Below are positions 50,659-50,720 of a stretch of 50,720 bases of DNA, one piece after another. A program made the position numbers and the translations under genes. The notes below the pieces were generated by a model, which worked only from the letters and a program-made list of their open reading frames with translations, was not told the DNA's origin and searched no databases. This DNA comes from Pseudomonas floridensis (lineage in GTDB: Bacteria; Pseudomonadota; Gammaproteobacteria; Pseudomonadales; Pseudomonadaceae). The stretch's first letter is position 1, and each line of letters starts with the position of its first letter. The stretch covers positions 1 to 50,720 of the forward strand of contig NZ_MUIO01000042.1 in assembly GCF_002087235.1 (NCBI RefSeq). The letters run 5' to 3'.

Positions 50659-50720
50659 CACCCTGCCTTCGCGGACAAGTTGGCTCCCACGACGTGATCT
50701 TCCCGTGGGAGCCAACTGTC
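50659..50720. repeat. Pseudomonas REP pair (REPIN), cut by the window end
   Basis: AGTTGGCTCCCAC (50678-50690) and GTGGGAGCCAACT (50705-50717) are perfect inverse copies 14 bp apart. The left unit continues as GTGGGAGCCAACTTGTCCGC on the minus strand (GAAGGCAGGG next), the typical Pseudomonas REP. The right unit runs off the window. It lies just downstream of the second GNAT gene. Confidence 0.75.

Overview
This is a chromosomal core-genome segment from a fluorescent Pseudomonas, most likely of the P. syringae group. The basis is recognition of protein families and gene order: gcdGH-gcdR beside pntAA-pntAB-pntB, hupA-rubredoxin-ubiC-ubiA-phoBR, an M23 peptidase and response regulator before phoU-pstBACS, and aspA-AGCS-ansA. 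Pseudomonas-type REP sequences and families that I know mainly from Pseudomonas (DUF2388) point the same way. I see no prophage, insertion sequence, CRISPR array, tRNA or plasmid module.

Layout. 1-430 is the leader and three tandem promoters of an rRNA operon that runs leftward out of the window. 0.5-9 kb holds glutarate (lysine) catabolism with its LysR regulator, the three-subunit proton-translocating transhydrogenase and an acetyl/succinyl-CoA transferase. 9-13.9 kb is the least understood part: a DUF1127 gene surrounded by repeated ACTGTAC-type sites, three tandem secreted DUF2388 paralogues, a secreted protein that carries both an HExxH motif and a DUF4105 domain, an SCP2-like protein and a lipoprotein. 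14-17.6 kb has HU, rubredoxin with its reductase, and ubiCA. 17.6-30.8 kb is the phosphate region: phoB-phoR, a CNNM/CorC-type membrane protein, an M23 peptidase, an unusual response regulator, phoU and pstBACS, with Pho boxes before phoB, pstS and pstC. 30.9-37.7 kb has an MHS-type transporter, thioesterase, hexose-phosphate mutarotase, DUF3299 protein, small membrane protein, purEK with a terminator in its leader, and a secreted metzincin-like protease. 37.7-43.1 kb is an aspartate/asparagine module (LysR, aspA, amino-acid symporter, ansA). 43.2-50.7 kb has a secreted maltotetraose-type amylase, a bestrophin-like channel, a YeeE/YedE sulfur transporter, a MocR regulator divergent from an FMN-binding PaiB-like protein and two GNAT acetyltransferases, then a REP pair.

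How the genes work together. GcdG activates glutarate, GcdH oxidises it, and GcdR probably controls them. PntAA/AB/B couples NADH/NADPH exchange to proton flow. PhoR/PhoB sense phosphate through PstSCAB-PhoU and act back on the Pho boxes found here. AnsA makes aspartate, AspA deaminates it to fumarate, and the symporter between them probably imports amino acids. The best candidates for undescribed biology are the ACTGTAC array with a possible three-way-junction fold, the DUF2388/DUF4105 locus, the purE leader terminator, and a 12-bp DnaA-box-like tandem repeat inside the MocR gene. All functional names come from reading the translated sequence, with no database search.
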